NCBI GenBank assembly: GCA_050250815.1
Contig: JBFWNY010000015.1
Coordinates: 1 to 64,000 of the forward strand
Direction: 5' to 3'
Origin: JAEUMD01 sp050250815
GTDB taxonomy: Bacteria; Pseudomonadota; Alphaproteobacteria; Rhizobiales; Hyphomicrobiaceae
DNA: 64,000 nucleotides
Under the pieces are notes generated by a model. It had not been told where the DNA came from, did not search any database, and saw only the letters and a program-made list of their open reading frames with translations. Positions 8,077 to 15,864 of the stretch are shown here, one piece after another. Position 1 is the first letter of the stretch, and each line of letters starts with the position of its first letter. The position numbers and the translations under genes are program-made.

Positions 8077-9191
8077 GAGGCCACTCTCATCGCCTTCGAC
8101 CCTGCGCGCAGAGCAACGAGCTCCGCAAAGCGCCTTTCCATGGAATGATGCTCGGCGAGGTGTTCTCGAGTAGCCATGACGGCTCGCCAAGCAGCCACCG
8201 GATCGTCGAGCATGCTCGTCAGATGGTGGGCGACCCCAGCCTTGGGCACCAGCTTCAAGGCCGCCGGCCCATAAATCCGCTCGACGAGCTTCGGCGGCAG
8301 CATCAGCACAGGCACCGAGTCTGCAAGGAACGTTTCGAATGTGCGGTTCGTGACGAATCCCAGCTCGTTGAAGAGCGGGCGGTGAAATACCGGAGCGAAG
8401 CGGCCTTGCGCAAGCAGTGGCACGACCCTGTCAAATCGCACACCCATGCGCACCTCGACGCGCAAGTCCGCTAACAGGTCGGCATCGGTATCGACGCCCG
8501 CAAGCGCCAACTCCACCGCCCAGGACGGCCGCTCCGCCCAGTCCCAGCCGGCAAGGCACACCTGGCCGACCTTTTCTGCGGCCTCGCGATAGCCTTCGAG
8601 GAAGGCGCGCACTTGCGTCCAGCGCTGCCAGTTGCTGCCGACATAGACCACGCCATAGGGGCGGGCGCCTCGATCATCGCTGGTCCAGGCCCGCGCCGCG
8701 TCCTCGGCCGTCGCATGCTTCACCGCGATTTCGTCGGGCGCGAAGCCGTGGAACAGAAATGAGCCGACATCGGCGCGGCGCGGGTTCAGCGTCGGCTGCA
8801 CGATGCGACCGCCCAGTGCCGCGATTGCCTGGTGCCACTCCCACGAGGGATGTCCGTCGAACGATTCCAGATGATTGAAATCGTGATCGATTCGGATGGT
8901 TTCGTTGTGGCGGCCCCACAGGTCGATCACCACGCGCTTGGCTTCGGGAACACGATCCAGCAGGCGGGCGAGCCCGGGCATGTCGGGAATGTCGCGCGGC
9001 AATTGCAGAACAAAGACGACCAGATCGGCGTCATCGATGCTTTCCGAACCTGGAAGGTCCGGCAGCTCGGCAACCGGCTTGCCGTAGAGAGCGACATCGT
9101 GACCAAGCCTACCCGCGACTCGGGCATAGCGCAGCATCGTTGCGACACTGCGCGTCCACGCGTCGACCGATCCGACGAGCAGGATTTTCAT
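8073..9191 (-). CDS. CgeB-like glycosyltransferase, paralogue C
   Basis: First of the three tandem paralogues, 372 residues from ATG 9191 (MKILLVGSVDAWTRS). Landmarks are RVVIDLWGRHNETI, DFNHLESF, IVQPTLNPRRADVGSFLFHG, VVYVGSNWQRWTQ, CLAGWDWAERPS, and PVFHRPLFNELGFVTNRTFETFLADSVPVLML then IYGPAALKLV. It carries an insertion of about 20 residues after the central VGSNW block relative to copy A. It is two bases downstream of the SDR gene stop and overlaps paralogue B by four bases, so these genes are co-transcribed. Confidence 0.7.
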   Translation of the reverse strand: MKILLVGSVDAWTRSVATMLRYARVAGRLGHDVALYGKPVAELPDLPGSESIDDADLVVFVLQLPRDIPDMPGLARLLDRVPEAKRVVIDLWGRHNETIRIDHDFNHLESFDGHPSWEWHQAIAALGGRIVQPTLNPRRADVGSFLFHGFAPDEIAVKHATAEDAARAWTSDDRGARPYGVVYVGSNWQRWTQVRAFLEGYREAAEKVGQVCLAGWDWAERPSWAVELALAGVDTDADLLADLRVEVRMGVRFDRVVPLLAQGRFAPVFHRPLFNELGFVTNRTFETFLADSVPVLMLPPKLVERIYGPAALKLVPKAGVAHHLTSMLDDPVAAWRAVMATREHLAEHHSMERRFAELVALRAGSKAMRVAS

Positions 9192-9193
9192 AC

Positions 9194-10177
9194 TCAGTTC
9201 CCCGTTGCCACGTGATCCCCACCCGGCGTCCCGCTGCCCCCGGCCCACTGCATGGTAGCCGCGAGCCCTTCTTCGAACGTCACGCGCGGCATCCAGCCGA
9301 ACGTCTCGCGCGCCAAGCGGATGTCCGCCTGCACGCAGCGCTGCTCCCCCGGCCGCGACGGCGCATGGCGGACGTCGTACTGGCCGGGCCCGAACCTATG
9401 CGCCGCCAGCACCTTGGCCGCCAGTTCGTTGATCGAGTGCGGCCGGCCACTGCCCAGATTGAACACCTTACCCGCCGTCGCCTGCGGGTTGTCGAGCGCT
9501 GCGACCCAGCCCTCGACGATATCGCCAATGAACACGAAATCGCGGGTCTGCTCACCGTCCCCGAAGATCGTAATCGGCTCTCCGCGCTGAACCCGCCCGA
9601 GGAAGATCCCCAGCACACCCTGGTAGGGATTGTCCCACGCTTGCCCCGGGCCGAAAACCGAATACATGCGCAGCGACGTGACGTTGAACGGCACCGCCAG
9701 ATCGGGTCGCGCCGCCGTCGCATGCACGAAGCGCTCCGCTGCGAACTTTGTGATGCCGTAATAGCTGTCGGGGCGGCACGGCTCCGATTCCGGAGTCGGT
9801 ACCACGCTCGTGTCGCCGTAGGCCGTCATGGAACTGGCGTAGATGAGGCGGGGCACCCGGTGCGCAAGGCACATTTCGACGACGTTGACGGTGCCCTCGA
9901 CATTCGTGCGCAGATCGGCCACGGGATTGTCGAACGCGCGGATGATCGATACTTGGCCGGCCAGATGGCAGACCGCGTCGAACCCGGCCGCGAATACCGC
10001 CTCCAGATCCTCTGTCTTCGTAACATCGCCGAAAACGAACGTCGCCCCATCGGGAACGCTGGCGCGGCTCGAATTGAATTCGTTATCGATCACGGTGACC
10101 CTGTGTCCGTCGGCAAGGAGCCTGCGGCACAAGTGGGTCCCGATGAACCCGGCTCCGCCGGTCACCAGAATTCGCAC
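9194..10177 (-). CDS. NAD-dependent epimerase/dehydratase (extended SDR, GalE/UXE-like)
   Basis: Nucleotide-sugar epimerase or dehydratase of 327 residues. The start is GTG 10177, chosen because a strong GGGGAGGGG ribosome-binding site lies just upstream and because the protein then begins with VRILVTGGAGFIGTH, the NAD-binding Rossmann motif. The catalytic Ser is in YASSMTAYGD and the Tyr/Lys pair in SYYGITKFAAE. GEQTRDFVFIGDIV is the usual sugar-nucleotide region. It is the first gene of the minus-strand operon that leads into the CgeB-like genes, so it probably supplies their sugar donor. The exact epimer is not predictable. Confidence 0.88.
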   Translation of the reverse strand: MRILVTGGAGFIGTHLCRRLLADGHRVTVIDNEFNSSRASVPDGATFVFGDVTKTEDLEAVFAAGFDAVCHLAGQVSIIRAFDNPVADLRTNVEGTVNVVEMCLAHRVPRLIYASSMTAYGDTSVVPTPESEPCRPDSYYGITKFAAERFVHATAARPDLAVPFNVTSLRMYSVFGPGQAWDNPYQGVLGIFLGRVQRGEPITIFGDGEQTRDFVFIGDIVEGWVAALDNPQATAGKVFNLGSGRPHSINELAAKVLAAHRFGPGQYDVRHAPSRPGEQRCVQADIRLARETFGWMPRVTFEEGLAATMQWAGGSGTPGGDHVATGN

Positions 10178-10487
10178 GAATTCCCCTCCCCCAGAAACCG
10201 CCGAGCGTATCCGCTGCGGCCGACGGCGCCATTGCTCGTGCCGCGGTTTGTTCCGCGGCCGTCGTAGCAACGGCGGCACATGGCATTTTCCGTCGGACCC
10301 TGCCTCAACCGACTGCGCCGGCGCCTGCGCGAGACTACAGCACCATCACCGGAGAGCATCACCCGCGGGGCACCGTCTATAAGGGGATAGTTCTCTTGAA
10401 GCCGGACGGGCGCCGCGCGCCGGTCGTCGCGGGAGTTCTCGACCATGCCATGCGGCACATGCCCCTCTTGTCGCCGCCACGCGACTG
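10178..10487. other. Intergenic region, 310 bases
   Basis: It lies between two minus-strand genes. It must hold the promoter of the SDR/CgeB operon, but I see no clear boxes, and no terminator with a T-run for the methyltransferase gene. Open frames here have no recognisable content. Confidence 0.45.
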
Positions 10488-11270
10488 TCAGGCGCGACTG
10501 TTACGCACCCAGTAGCCGCCGTAGTCGTCGATCCTCACGATAGGGTCGCAGATACCCCGCTCGGCCCGAAAGGTGTCGATTGCCCGCTTGTTATCGGCAA
10601 ACAAAAAATAGTCGTCAAGTATCACGCTCCCCCCCGGCGAGAGCTTGTCGTAGAGCGCGTGCAGCGTGTGGTGCGCACTGGCGAAGGTATCCCCGTCAAG
10701 TCGCAGAACAGCCAGCCGCTGCGTCGGCGCGTCGGCCAATGTCTCGCTGAAATCGCCCTGCAGAAAGACAACCTGCTCGTCGAGCAGACCGTACCGGTAG
10801 AAGGCACCCTTGACCTCGTCGAGCGGCACGGCGAATGCCTGATTGGTGCCGAGGAAGGCCGCCGCGTCGGCCGGATCCGTGGCTGCCGGTAGTCCCGAGA
10901 AGGTGTCCGCCGCAATCACCTTGCGCCCCTCCTCGCGGTATGCCGCAAGCACGGCGCGCATCATGATGGCGGCGCCGCCGCGCCACACGCCAGCCTCGAG
11001 AAAATCTCCGGGAACCCCTTCGCAGATGACGCGCTCGCACTCGTTGCGCAGATGGGACATGCGGCGCCAACCGATCATGGAAGGTGCGCCGGACGGCCAG
11101 TCCCAGCCGTTGAGCCGATGCTCTTCGTCGTACCCGGACAGATGCTGCTGGAGCGGAGGATCGCGATTGAGGCGACCGACGAGACTGTCGCAAACGACGT
11201 CGAGATATGCCGCGCGCAAGCGCGCAACCTCCCCGGCAACGACGTCGCAATCGCCTCTGTCACCCATCAA
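10488..11270 (-). CDS. TylF/MycF-type O-methyltransferase
   Basis: SAM-dependent methyltransferase of 260 residues related to macrocin O-methyltransferase TylF, which methylates a sugar hydroxyl. Motifs: GDFLEAGVWRGGAAIMM (SAM-binding loop), IAADTFSGLP, the metal-binding LRLDGDTFASAHHTL and ILDDYFLFADNKRAID. The C-terminal YGGYWVRN is typical. In this context it probably methylates a sugar residue of the surface glycan. It is divergent from the CDP-paratose-epimerase-like gene, with under 200 bases between starts. Confidence 0.85.
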   Translation of the reverse strand: MMGDRGDCDVVAGEVARLRAAYLDVVCDSLVGRLNRDPPLQQHLSGYDEEHRLNGWDWPSGAPSMIGWRRMSHLRNECERVICEGVPGDFLEAGVWRGGAAIMMRAVLAAYREEGRKVIAADTFSGLPAATDPADAAAFLGTNQAFAVPLDEVKGAFYRYGLLDEQVVFLQGDFSETLADAPTQRLAVLRLDGDTFASAHHTLHALYDKLSPGGSVILDDYFLFADNKRAIDTFRAERGICDPIVRIDDYGGYWVRNSRA

Positions 11271-11452
11271 CGTCCAGTATCGACATATTGCAGGGCTGGT
11301 CGCAAGGCTGATGCCCCAGCGCCCAGCGCATATCGGATCCCCGATGCAGCCGCGTCAGTTTTATGCTTGGAGTAGCGACGGATTTCGTGTCGACTAGCGT
11401 TCACTGGGTTGGCGCGGCCGCGACGGCGACATTTGCATCAACCGGGGGAAGC

Positions 11453-12535
11453 ATGCCAACGAAGCGCGTTCTCATCACCGGGGGGGCTGGGTTCATTGGC
11501 TGCAACGCCGCACTCTATTTCGCCAACCGGAACTGGCGCGTCACGGTTCTCGACAATCTGTCGCGCGCCGGCACCGACCAGAACCTCGCGTGGCTCGTAG
11601 AGACCGCCGAATTCGACTTTGCCCGGGCCGACGTGCGCGACGCCGCCGCGATTGAAGACATCTTCCGCCAGCAGAGTTTCGACGCGGTCATCCATCTGGC
11701 CGCGCAGGTAGCGGTCACGACCTCGGTCACCGATCCGCGCGACGACTTCATGATCAACGCACTGGGCACGTTCAATGTGCTCGATGCGGTGCGTCGGCAC
11801 TGTCCGCACTCCGTCTTCATCTTCGCCTCGACCAACAAGGTCTACGGCAAGATCGGCGATGCCACGACCGAGCTCACCGGAACGCGCTATCGCTACACGA
11901 ACCGGCCATTCGGTATCGACGAAGCCGAGCCGCTCGACTTTCTTTCCCCCTATGGATGCTCAAAGGGCGCCGCGGACCAGTACACGCTCGACTACGCCCG
12001 CATCTACGGCATTCCGGCTGCCGCCTTTCGTCAGTCGTGTATCTATGGTCCACGCCAATTCGGTATCGAAGACCAGGGCTGGGTCGCCTGGTTTGCGATC
12101 GCCGCTCTGGTCGGGCGCGACATCACCATTTTCGGCGACGGCAAGCAGGTGCGGGACGTGCTTCATGTCGAGGACCTGGTGCGCGCCTACGAAGCGGCAA
12201 TTCTCGCGCCCGACCGGATCGCTGGGCAGGCCTTCAACATCGGTGGCGGTCCGCGACGCGTGATGTCGCTGATCGATCTGATCGAGATGCTGCAGCGGCG
12301 GCTGGGCCGCAAGATCCCGCTCAAGTGGGCCGACTGGAGGCCCGGAGACCAGCGCGTCTACATCAGCGATATTCGGAAAGTCGAACGGACGTTGGACTGG
12401 ACGCCGTCGATCGACGTCGAACGCGGTATCGAGCGGCTTCTCGATTGGGTCGGCGACAACCGCCACGCGTTCGAGGCTGCCAGTGAGACACCGCCGCCGG
12501 CGAGCGATCGTCCGCGGCACAGCGAACCGGCCTGA
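11453..12535 (+). CDS. CDP-paratose/CDP-tyvelose 2-epimerase-like SDR
   Basis: NAD-dependent nucleotide-sugar epimerase of 360 residues, extended SDR. The start is ATG 11453, preceded by GGGGGAA. The NAD motif is VLITGGAGFIGCNAA at residues 6-20. The substrate-site sequence FASTNKVYG and the long ELTGTRYRYTN region followed by SPYGCSKGAADQY (Tyr-x3-Lys) match the CDP-paratose 2-epimerase (RfbE) subgroup better than GalE. FGDGKQVRDVLHVEDLV and the C-terminal WRPGDQRVYISDI complete the fold. It lies 39 bases upstream of the UXS gene on the same strand. Confidence 0.8.
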   Translation: MPTKRVLITGGAGFIGCNAALYFANRNWRVTVLDNLSRAGTDQNLAWLVETAEFDFARADVRDAAAIEDIFRQQSFDAVIHLAAQVAVTTSVTDPRDDFMINALGTFNVLDAVRRHCPHSVFIFASTNKVYGKIGDATTELTGTRYRYTNRPFGIDEAEPLDFLSPYGCSKGAADQYTLDYARIYGIPAAAFRQSCIYGPRQFGIEDQGWVAWFAIAALVGRDITIFGDGKQVRDVLHVEDLVRAYEAAILAPDRIAGQAFNIGGGPRRVMSLIDLIEMLQRRLGRKIPLKWADWRPGDQRVYISDIRKVERTLDWTPSIDVERGIERLLDWVGDNRHAFEAASETPPPASDRPRHSEPA

Positions 12536-12574
12536 GCCTTGCCATCCCCCCAAACCGCAAACCGGAATTCAGCG

Positions 12575-13612
12575 ATGACCACAATCGATAGACGGCGGAT
12601 ATTGGTCACTGGCGGGGCGGGCTTTCTCGGCTCACACCTGTGCGACCGGCTATTGCGGGATGGCCACGAGGTTCTCTGCGTCGACAATTTTCTCACCGGA
12701 CGCAAGGCCAACATCGAGCATCTCTTGTTGAACCCGCGCTTCGAAGTAATGCGGCACGACGTGACGCTGCCGCTCTATGTCGAGGTCGACGCCATCTACA
12801 ATCTCGCGTGCCCGGCGTCTCCCATCCACTACCAGCACGATCCCGTTCAGACCACGAAGACCAGCGTACATGGCGCGATCAATCTTCTCGGGCTCGCCAA
12901 GCGACTGAAGTGCCGCATCCTCCAGGCATCGACATCGGAGGTCTATGGCGATCCCGACCAGCACCCGCAGCGCGAGGACTATTGGGGCAACGTCAACCCG
13001 ATCGGTCCGCGCTCCTGTTACGACGAGGGAAAGCGCTGCGCCGAGACGTTGTTCTTCGACTACCATCGCCAGCATAAGCTCGAGATCAAGGTTGCGCGCA
13101 TCTTCAATACGTACGGTCCGCGCATGCATCCAAACGACGGCCGCGTGGTTTCCAATTTCATCGTGCAGGCCCTGGCGGGAGACCCACTGACGCTCTACGG
13201 GGACGGCGAGCAGACGCGTTCGTTCTGCTATGTCGATGACCTGATCGACGGCCTGCAGCGACTGATGGAAAGCGACAGCGCATTCACAGGACCCGTCAAT
13301 CTTGGAAATCCCGTCGAGTTCTCCATCGCGGAACTCGCCGAACTCATTCTGGAGCTGACCGGATCGAGATCCGAAATCCGCCGCCTTCCGCTGCCTCAGG
13401 ATGATCCGCGGCGGCGGCAGCCAGACATCTCAAGGGCCGCGAAGCACCTTGGCTGGAAGCCCGTCACGCCCTTGCGGAAGGGACTGCTGTCGACCATCAC
13501 ATACTTCGAGAAGCAGCGGTCGAAGCCCACGATCAATCACGTCGACGCGCATGTGTTGGCGTCCGAAGCCGTGGATAGCTCGGAAATCGGCCTGCGCGGG
13601 GCGATCGGTTAG
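12575..13612 (+). CDS. uxs: UDP-glucuronate decarboxylase (UDP-xylose synthase)
   Basis: Converts UDP-glucuronate to UDP-xylose with bound NAD, in the cytoplasm; 345 residues from ATG 12575. Signatures: ILVTGGAGFLGSHLCDRLL, VDNFLTGRKANIEHL, YNLACPASPIHYQHDPV, STSEVYGDP, and the diagnostic GPRSCYDEGKRCAET with catalytic Tyr and Lys. These are followed by ARIFNTYGPRMHPNDGRVVSNFI. It is paired with the CDP-paratose-epimerase-like gene. UDP-xylose is a likely donor for the glycosyltransferases of this locus and fits the GH39 (beta-xylosidase-type) neighbour. Confidence 0.93.
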   Translation: MTTIDRRRILVTGGAGFLGSHLCDRLLRDGHEVLCVDNFLTGRKANIEHLLLNPRFEVMRHDVTLPLYVEVDAIYNLACPASPIHYQHDPVQTTKTSVHGAINLLGLAKRLKCRILQASTSEVYGDPDQHPQREDYWGNVNPIGPRSCYDEGKRCAETLFFDYHRQHKLEIKVARIFNTYGPRMHPNDGRVVSNFIVQALAGDPLTLYGDGEQTRSFCYVDDLIDGLQRLMESDSAFTGPVNLGNPVEFSIAELAELILELTGSRSEIRRLPLPQDDPRRRQPDISRAAKHLGWKPVTPLRKGLLSTITYFEKQRSKPTINHVDAHVLASEAVDSSEIGLRGAIG

Positions 13613-13944
13613 CTTTGCCTTGGCAGAGCTGGCGCCTGAGGCTGGCGGCTGCCCCAGAGGCCCCTTGCGCCATCGCAGGATTGCCCTCGCGGCGCCATCG
13701 ACCGAAACGCGGGCTGCGTCCGATGCCATCGATTCCCATCTGAGCAGCGCCCAGCACCTGTACCCCGCACCGAATTCTGCCCGGTAACATTGTCGGCGAC
13801 GTGGGCCCGTAGGGAACTTTACCCGTACGGAGTGGCAATTACTTTGCTAGGTATCGGGATGGCTTGAATATTGGGCAGTGTGCACCAGAACCGTGCTGAT
13901 CGCTGTCTGGAGCTTGGTAGAGGATTTCGGCTACGGAGCCTTCG
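13613..13944. other. Intergenic region, 332 bases
   Basis: It lies between uxs and the Crp/Fnr gene, both plus strand. The last 130 bases are less GC-rich and probably contain the regulator's promoter. An imperfect inverted stretch CCCGTAGGG-AACTTTA-CCCGTACGG (13805-13831) is visible. No gene is supported. Confidence 0.45.
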
Positions 13945-14805
13945 ATGGATGACGGCAACGCTGAGATACGTGGCGGGCCCGACCAGAGAAAGAAGCGCAT
14001 CGGAGATGCCTTCTTCTACAAGCTCCGCACGTTCGTCGAGATTTCCGCCGCGCAGATCGACTGCGTCCAGTCGCTGTGCCATCGCGAGACTACATTGAAC
14101 CCGGGTTCGTCCGTTGTGCGTATGGGCGAGCCTCAGGACACAGTCTATGTGCTCAACGAGGGTTGGGCGGCACGCTATCGCGTCCTGAATGATGGCAGCC
14201 GGCAGGTGGCCAACTTCATCTTGCCGGGCGATTTCATGTCGCTGAATGCCTGCATCTTCCCGGTATCTGACTACAGCATATCTGCGATCACACCCATCCG
14301 CATCGCGCACTTCACCACTGCTGGAATCATTCACATGACCCAGCTTCACCCGCTGTTGTGCGCAGCGATGTTCTGGTGCAATGCCCGCGAAGAGGCGATG
14401 CTCATCGAGCACTTGACCAACGTCGGACGCCGCAACGCTCAGCAACGGGTTGCCCATCTCCTTCTCGAGCTTGCGCGTCGGCTCGAACTGAGCGGCCAAT
14501 CCGTATCGGGGTCGCACCCGGACAGTCTATGCTTTGACATGCCGCTGACCCAGGAACTGATCGGCGACGCACTTGGGCTGACCAACATCCATGTGAACCG
14601 AACCATGCGGGCGCTGGAAGAGGATGGCCTCATCAAATGCGGTCGGCAGAGTGGGATCAGGCGTGTGGTGATTAAGAACCCGGTTGGCCTCAGCGAACTT
14701 TCCGGCTTTACCGACGACTACCTCCACTTCGCGGAGATCCCGCAATCCACGAGGCGCCTGCTCGACACGGCGGAACGAACCCGCAAGACATTTGCCGGTG
14801 AGTAA
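13945..14805 (+). CDS. Crp/Fnr family transcriptional regulator
   Basis: DNA-binding regulator of 286 residues. The cyclic-nucleotide-binding-like barrel spans about residues 35-150 (VYVLNEGWAARYRVLNDG, NFILPGDFMSLNA). The winged helix follows at about 190-245 (LTQELIGDALGLTNIHVNRTMRALEEDGLI). The recognition helix has HVNR rather than the E-x-x-SR of FNR/FixK, so it should not read TTGAT boxes. There is no N-terminal Cys cluster for an Fe-S centre. It stands alone and converges on the sulfur-globule-like gene across a strong hairpin. Confidence 0.88.
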   Translation: MDDGNAEIRGGPDQRKKRIGDAFFYKLRTFVEISAAQIDCVQSLCHRETTLNPGSSVVRMGEPQDTVYVLNEGWAARYRVLNDGSRQVANFILPGDFMSLNACIFPVSDYSISAITPIRIAHFTTAGIIHMTQLHPLLCAAMFWCNAREEAMLIEHLTNVGRRNAQQRVAHLLLELARRLELSGQSVSGSHPDSLCFDMPLTQELIGDALGLTNIHVNRTMRALEEDGLIKCGRQSGIRRVVIKNPVGLSELSGFTDDYLHFAEIPQSTRRLLDTAERTRKTFAGE

Positions 14806-14900
14806 TTTCGTCGGCGGCGGGTTGGAGATGAAATAAGCACAGGAAGGTTCTCCGCGACGTCGCACCGTCGTGGGCTGAGCCAGACATGAAATGCGATGTC

Positions 14901-14940
14901 CGCTCACCGGCGCCATCGAGCCGATGGACGCCGGTGAGCG
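14901..14940. terminator. Long hairpin between convergent genes
   Basis: CGCTCACCGGCG at 14901-14912 pairs with CGCCGGTGAGCG at 14929-14940, and CCATCG pairs with CGATGG inside it. This makes 18 base pairs with one bulged A and a three-base loop. There is no T-run on either side, so it may block read-through or protect 3' ends rather than act as a classical intrinsic terminator. Confidence 0.6.
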
Positions 14941-14978
14941 ACAGAAGCGGCAGCATGTCCGGCCGGACGACGACTGCC

Positions 14979-15380
14979 TCAGTTGGGTTTGGCAGCGCCA
15001 CCTTGCGGAGCCGGCGGCGGTGGGGGCGGCGCGTAGCCATAGGGCGCGCCGTAGCCATAGGGTGCACCGCCGTAGCCATAAGGCGCACCATAGTACCCCG
15101 GACCATAGCCGTAGGGGCCGCCCCAGCCCGGATAGCCGTAGCCGCCATAGTAGGGCTGACCATAGCCACGGCCGTTCATGTTGGTGTTGCCAGACATGTT
15201 GAAGCCGAAATTGCCCGACCCCGAACCGTCACCCCACCCGTTGCCCCAGCCGGGACCACCCCAGCCGGGTCCGTCCCAACCGGGCCCCCAGCCCCACGCC
15301 TTGGCCGCTTCTAGCGGTAACACGGCCGCGCCGGCGGCGAGCACGGTGGCAATTGCCAGTGCCTTGATCTTGTATGACAT
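14979..15380 (-). CDS. Sulfur-globule-like Gly/Tyr/Pro-rich exported protein
   Basis: Protein of 133 residues: a signal peptide (ALAIATVLAAGAAVLPLEAAKA) followed by a low-complexity mature part dominated by Gly, Trp, Tyr and Pro. Repeats of the type GWGGPGW, GYGYPGWGGPYGYGPG and APYGYGGAPYGYGAPYGYAP fill the rest, ending PPPPPPAP. This composition is that of sulfur globule envelope proteins and of related exported proteins found widely in Hyphomicrobiales. The start at ATG 15380 has GGGAG ten bases upstream. A 12-base palindrome lies 42-53 bases ahead of the start. Whether it really coats sulfur is unproven, but TauE and SoxW-like genes elsewhere in the window are consistent with sulfur handling. 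Confidence 0.7.
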   Translation of the reverse strand: MSYKIKALAIATVLAAGAAVLPLEAAKAWGWGPGWDGPGWGGPGWGNGWGDGSGSGNFGFNMSGNTNMNGRGYGQPYYGGYGYPGWGGPYGYGPGYYGAPYGYGGAPYGYGAPYGYAPPPPPPAPQGGAAKPN

Positions 15381-15421
15381 TCAATACAACTCCCTATTGG
15401 GGCATCCAACTTGACATTGAT

Positions 15422-15433
15422 TGCTTCGCGAAG
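15422..15433. promoter_or_regulatory. 12-base perfect palindrome upstream of the sulfur-globule-like gene
   Basis: GCTTCGCGAAGC is perfectly self-complementary and lies 42-53 bases before the ATG at 15380. It is a possible repressor site; no regulator is identified. Confidence 0.35.
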
Positions 15434-15589
15434 CGGCGGACGCGCGCCGCTGGCCAAGTAGATCACGCCGCAAAACGGACGAACCTGATCCATAGCAATC
15501 GCGCAAACACGCCCGACGCCAATTTGGAACTTCATTAACGGGGCGTTCTTCCCAAAAGCCGCGGCCCGCCCAGGGAGCAGAGTCGGCCT

Positions 15590-15859
15590 ATGGCCAAAGT
15601 ACGCTTCACCGCCAACATCCAGCGACACGTGGCCTGCCCCGCCACGGATGTCCCTGGAGGAACGGTGCGAGAGGTGCTGGACAATGTGTTCGCGAACAAT
15701 CCGCGCGCGGCGTCCTACGTGCTCGACGACCAGGGCGGCCTCCGCAAGCACATGAGCATCTTCGTCGACGGCAACCTGCTGCGCGATCGCGCACGGCTGT
15801 CGGATCCCGTCACCGACGACAGCACCATCCATATCTTCCAGGCATTGAGCGGAGGCTGA
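15590..15859 (+). CDS. MoaD/ThiS family small sulfur-carrier-like protein
   Basis: Ubiquitin-fold protein of 89 residues. It has the beta-grasp pattern of MoaD/ThiS (VRFTANIQRHV, VREVLDNVF, HMSIFVDGNLLRD, DDSTIHIFQALSGG) and the C-terminal Gly-Gly required for adenylation and thiocarboxylate formation. The next gene, a BNR-repeat protein, begins five bases after its stop. This two-gene pairing is common in bacteria outside molybdopterin clusters, so a role distinct from molybdopterin synthesis is likely. No moaE or E1-like gene is in the window. Confidence 0.85.
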   Translation: MAKVRFTANIQRHVACPATDVPGGTVREVLDNVFANNPRAASYVLDDQGGLRKHMSIFVDGNLLRDRARLSDPVTDDSTIHIFQALSGG

Positions 15860-15864
15860 ATCGC

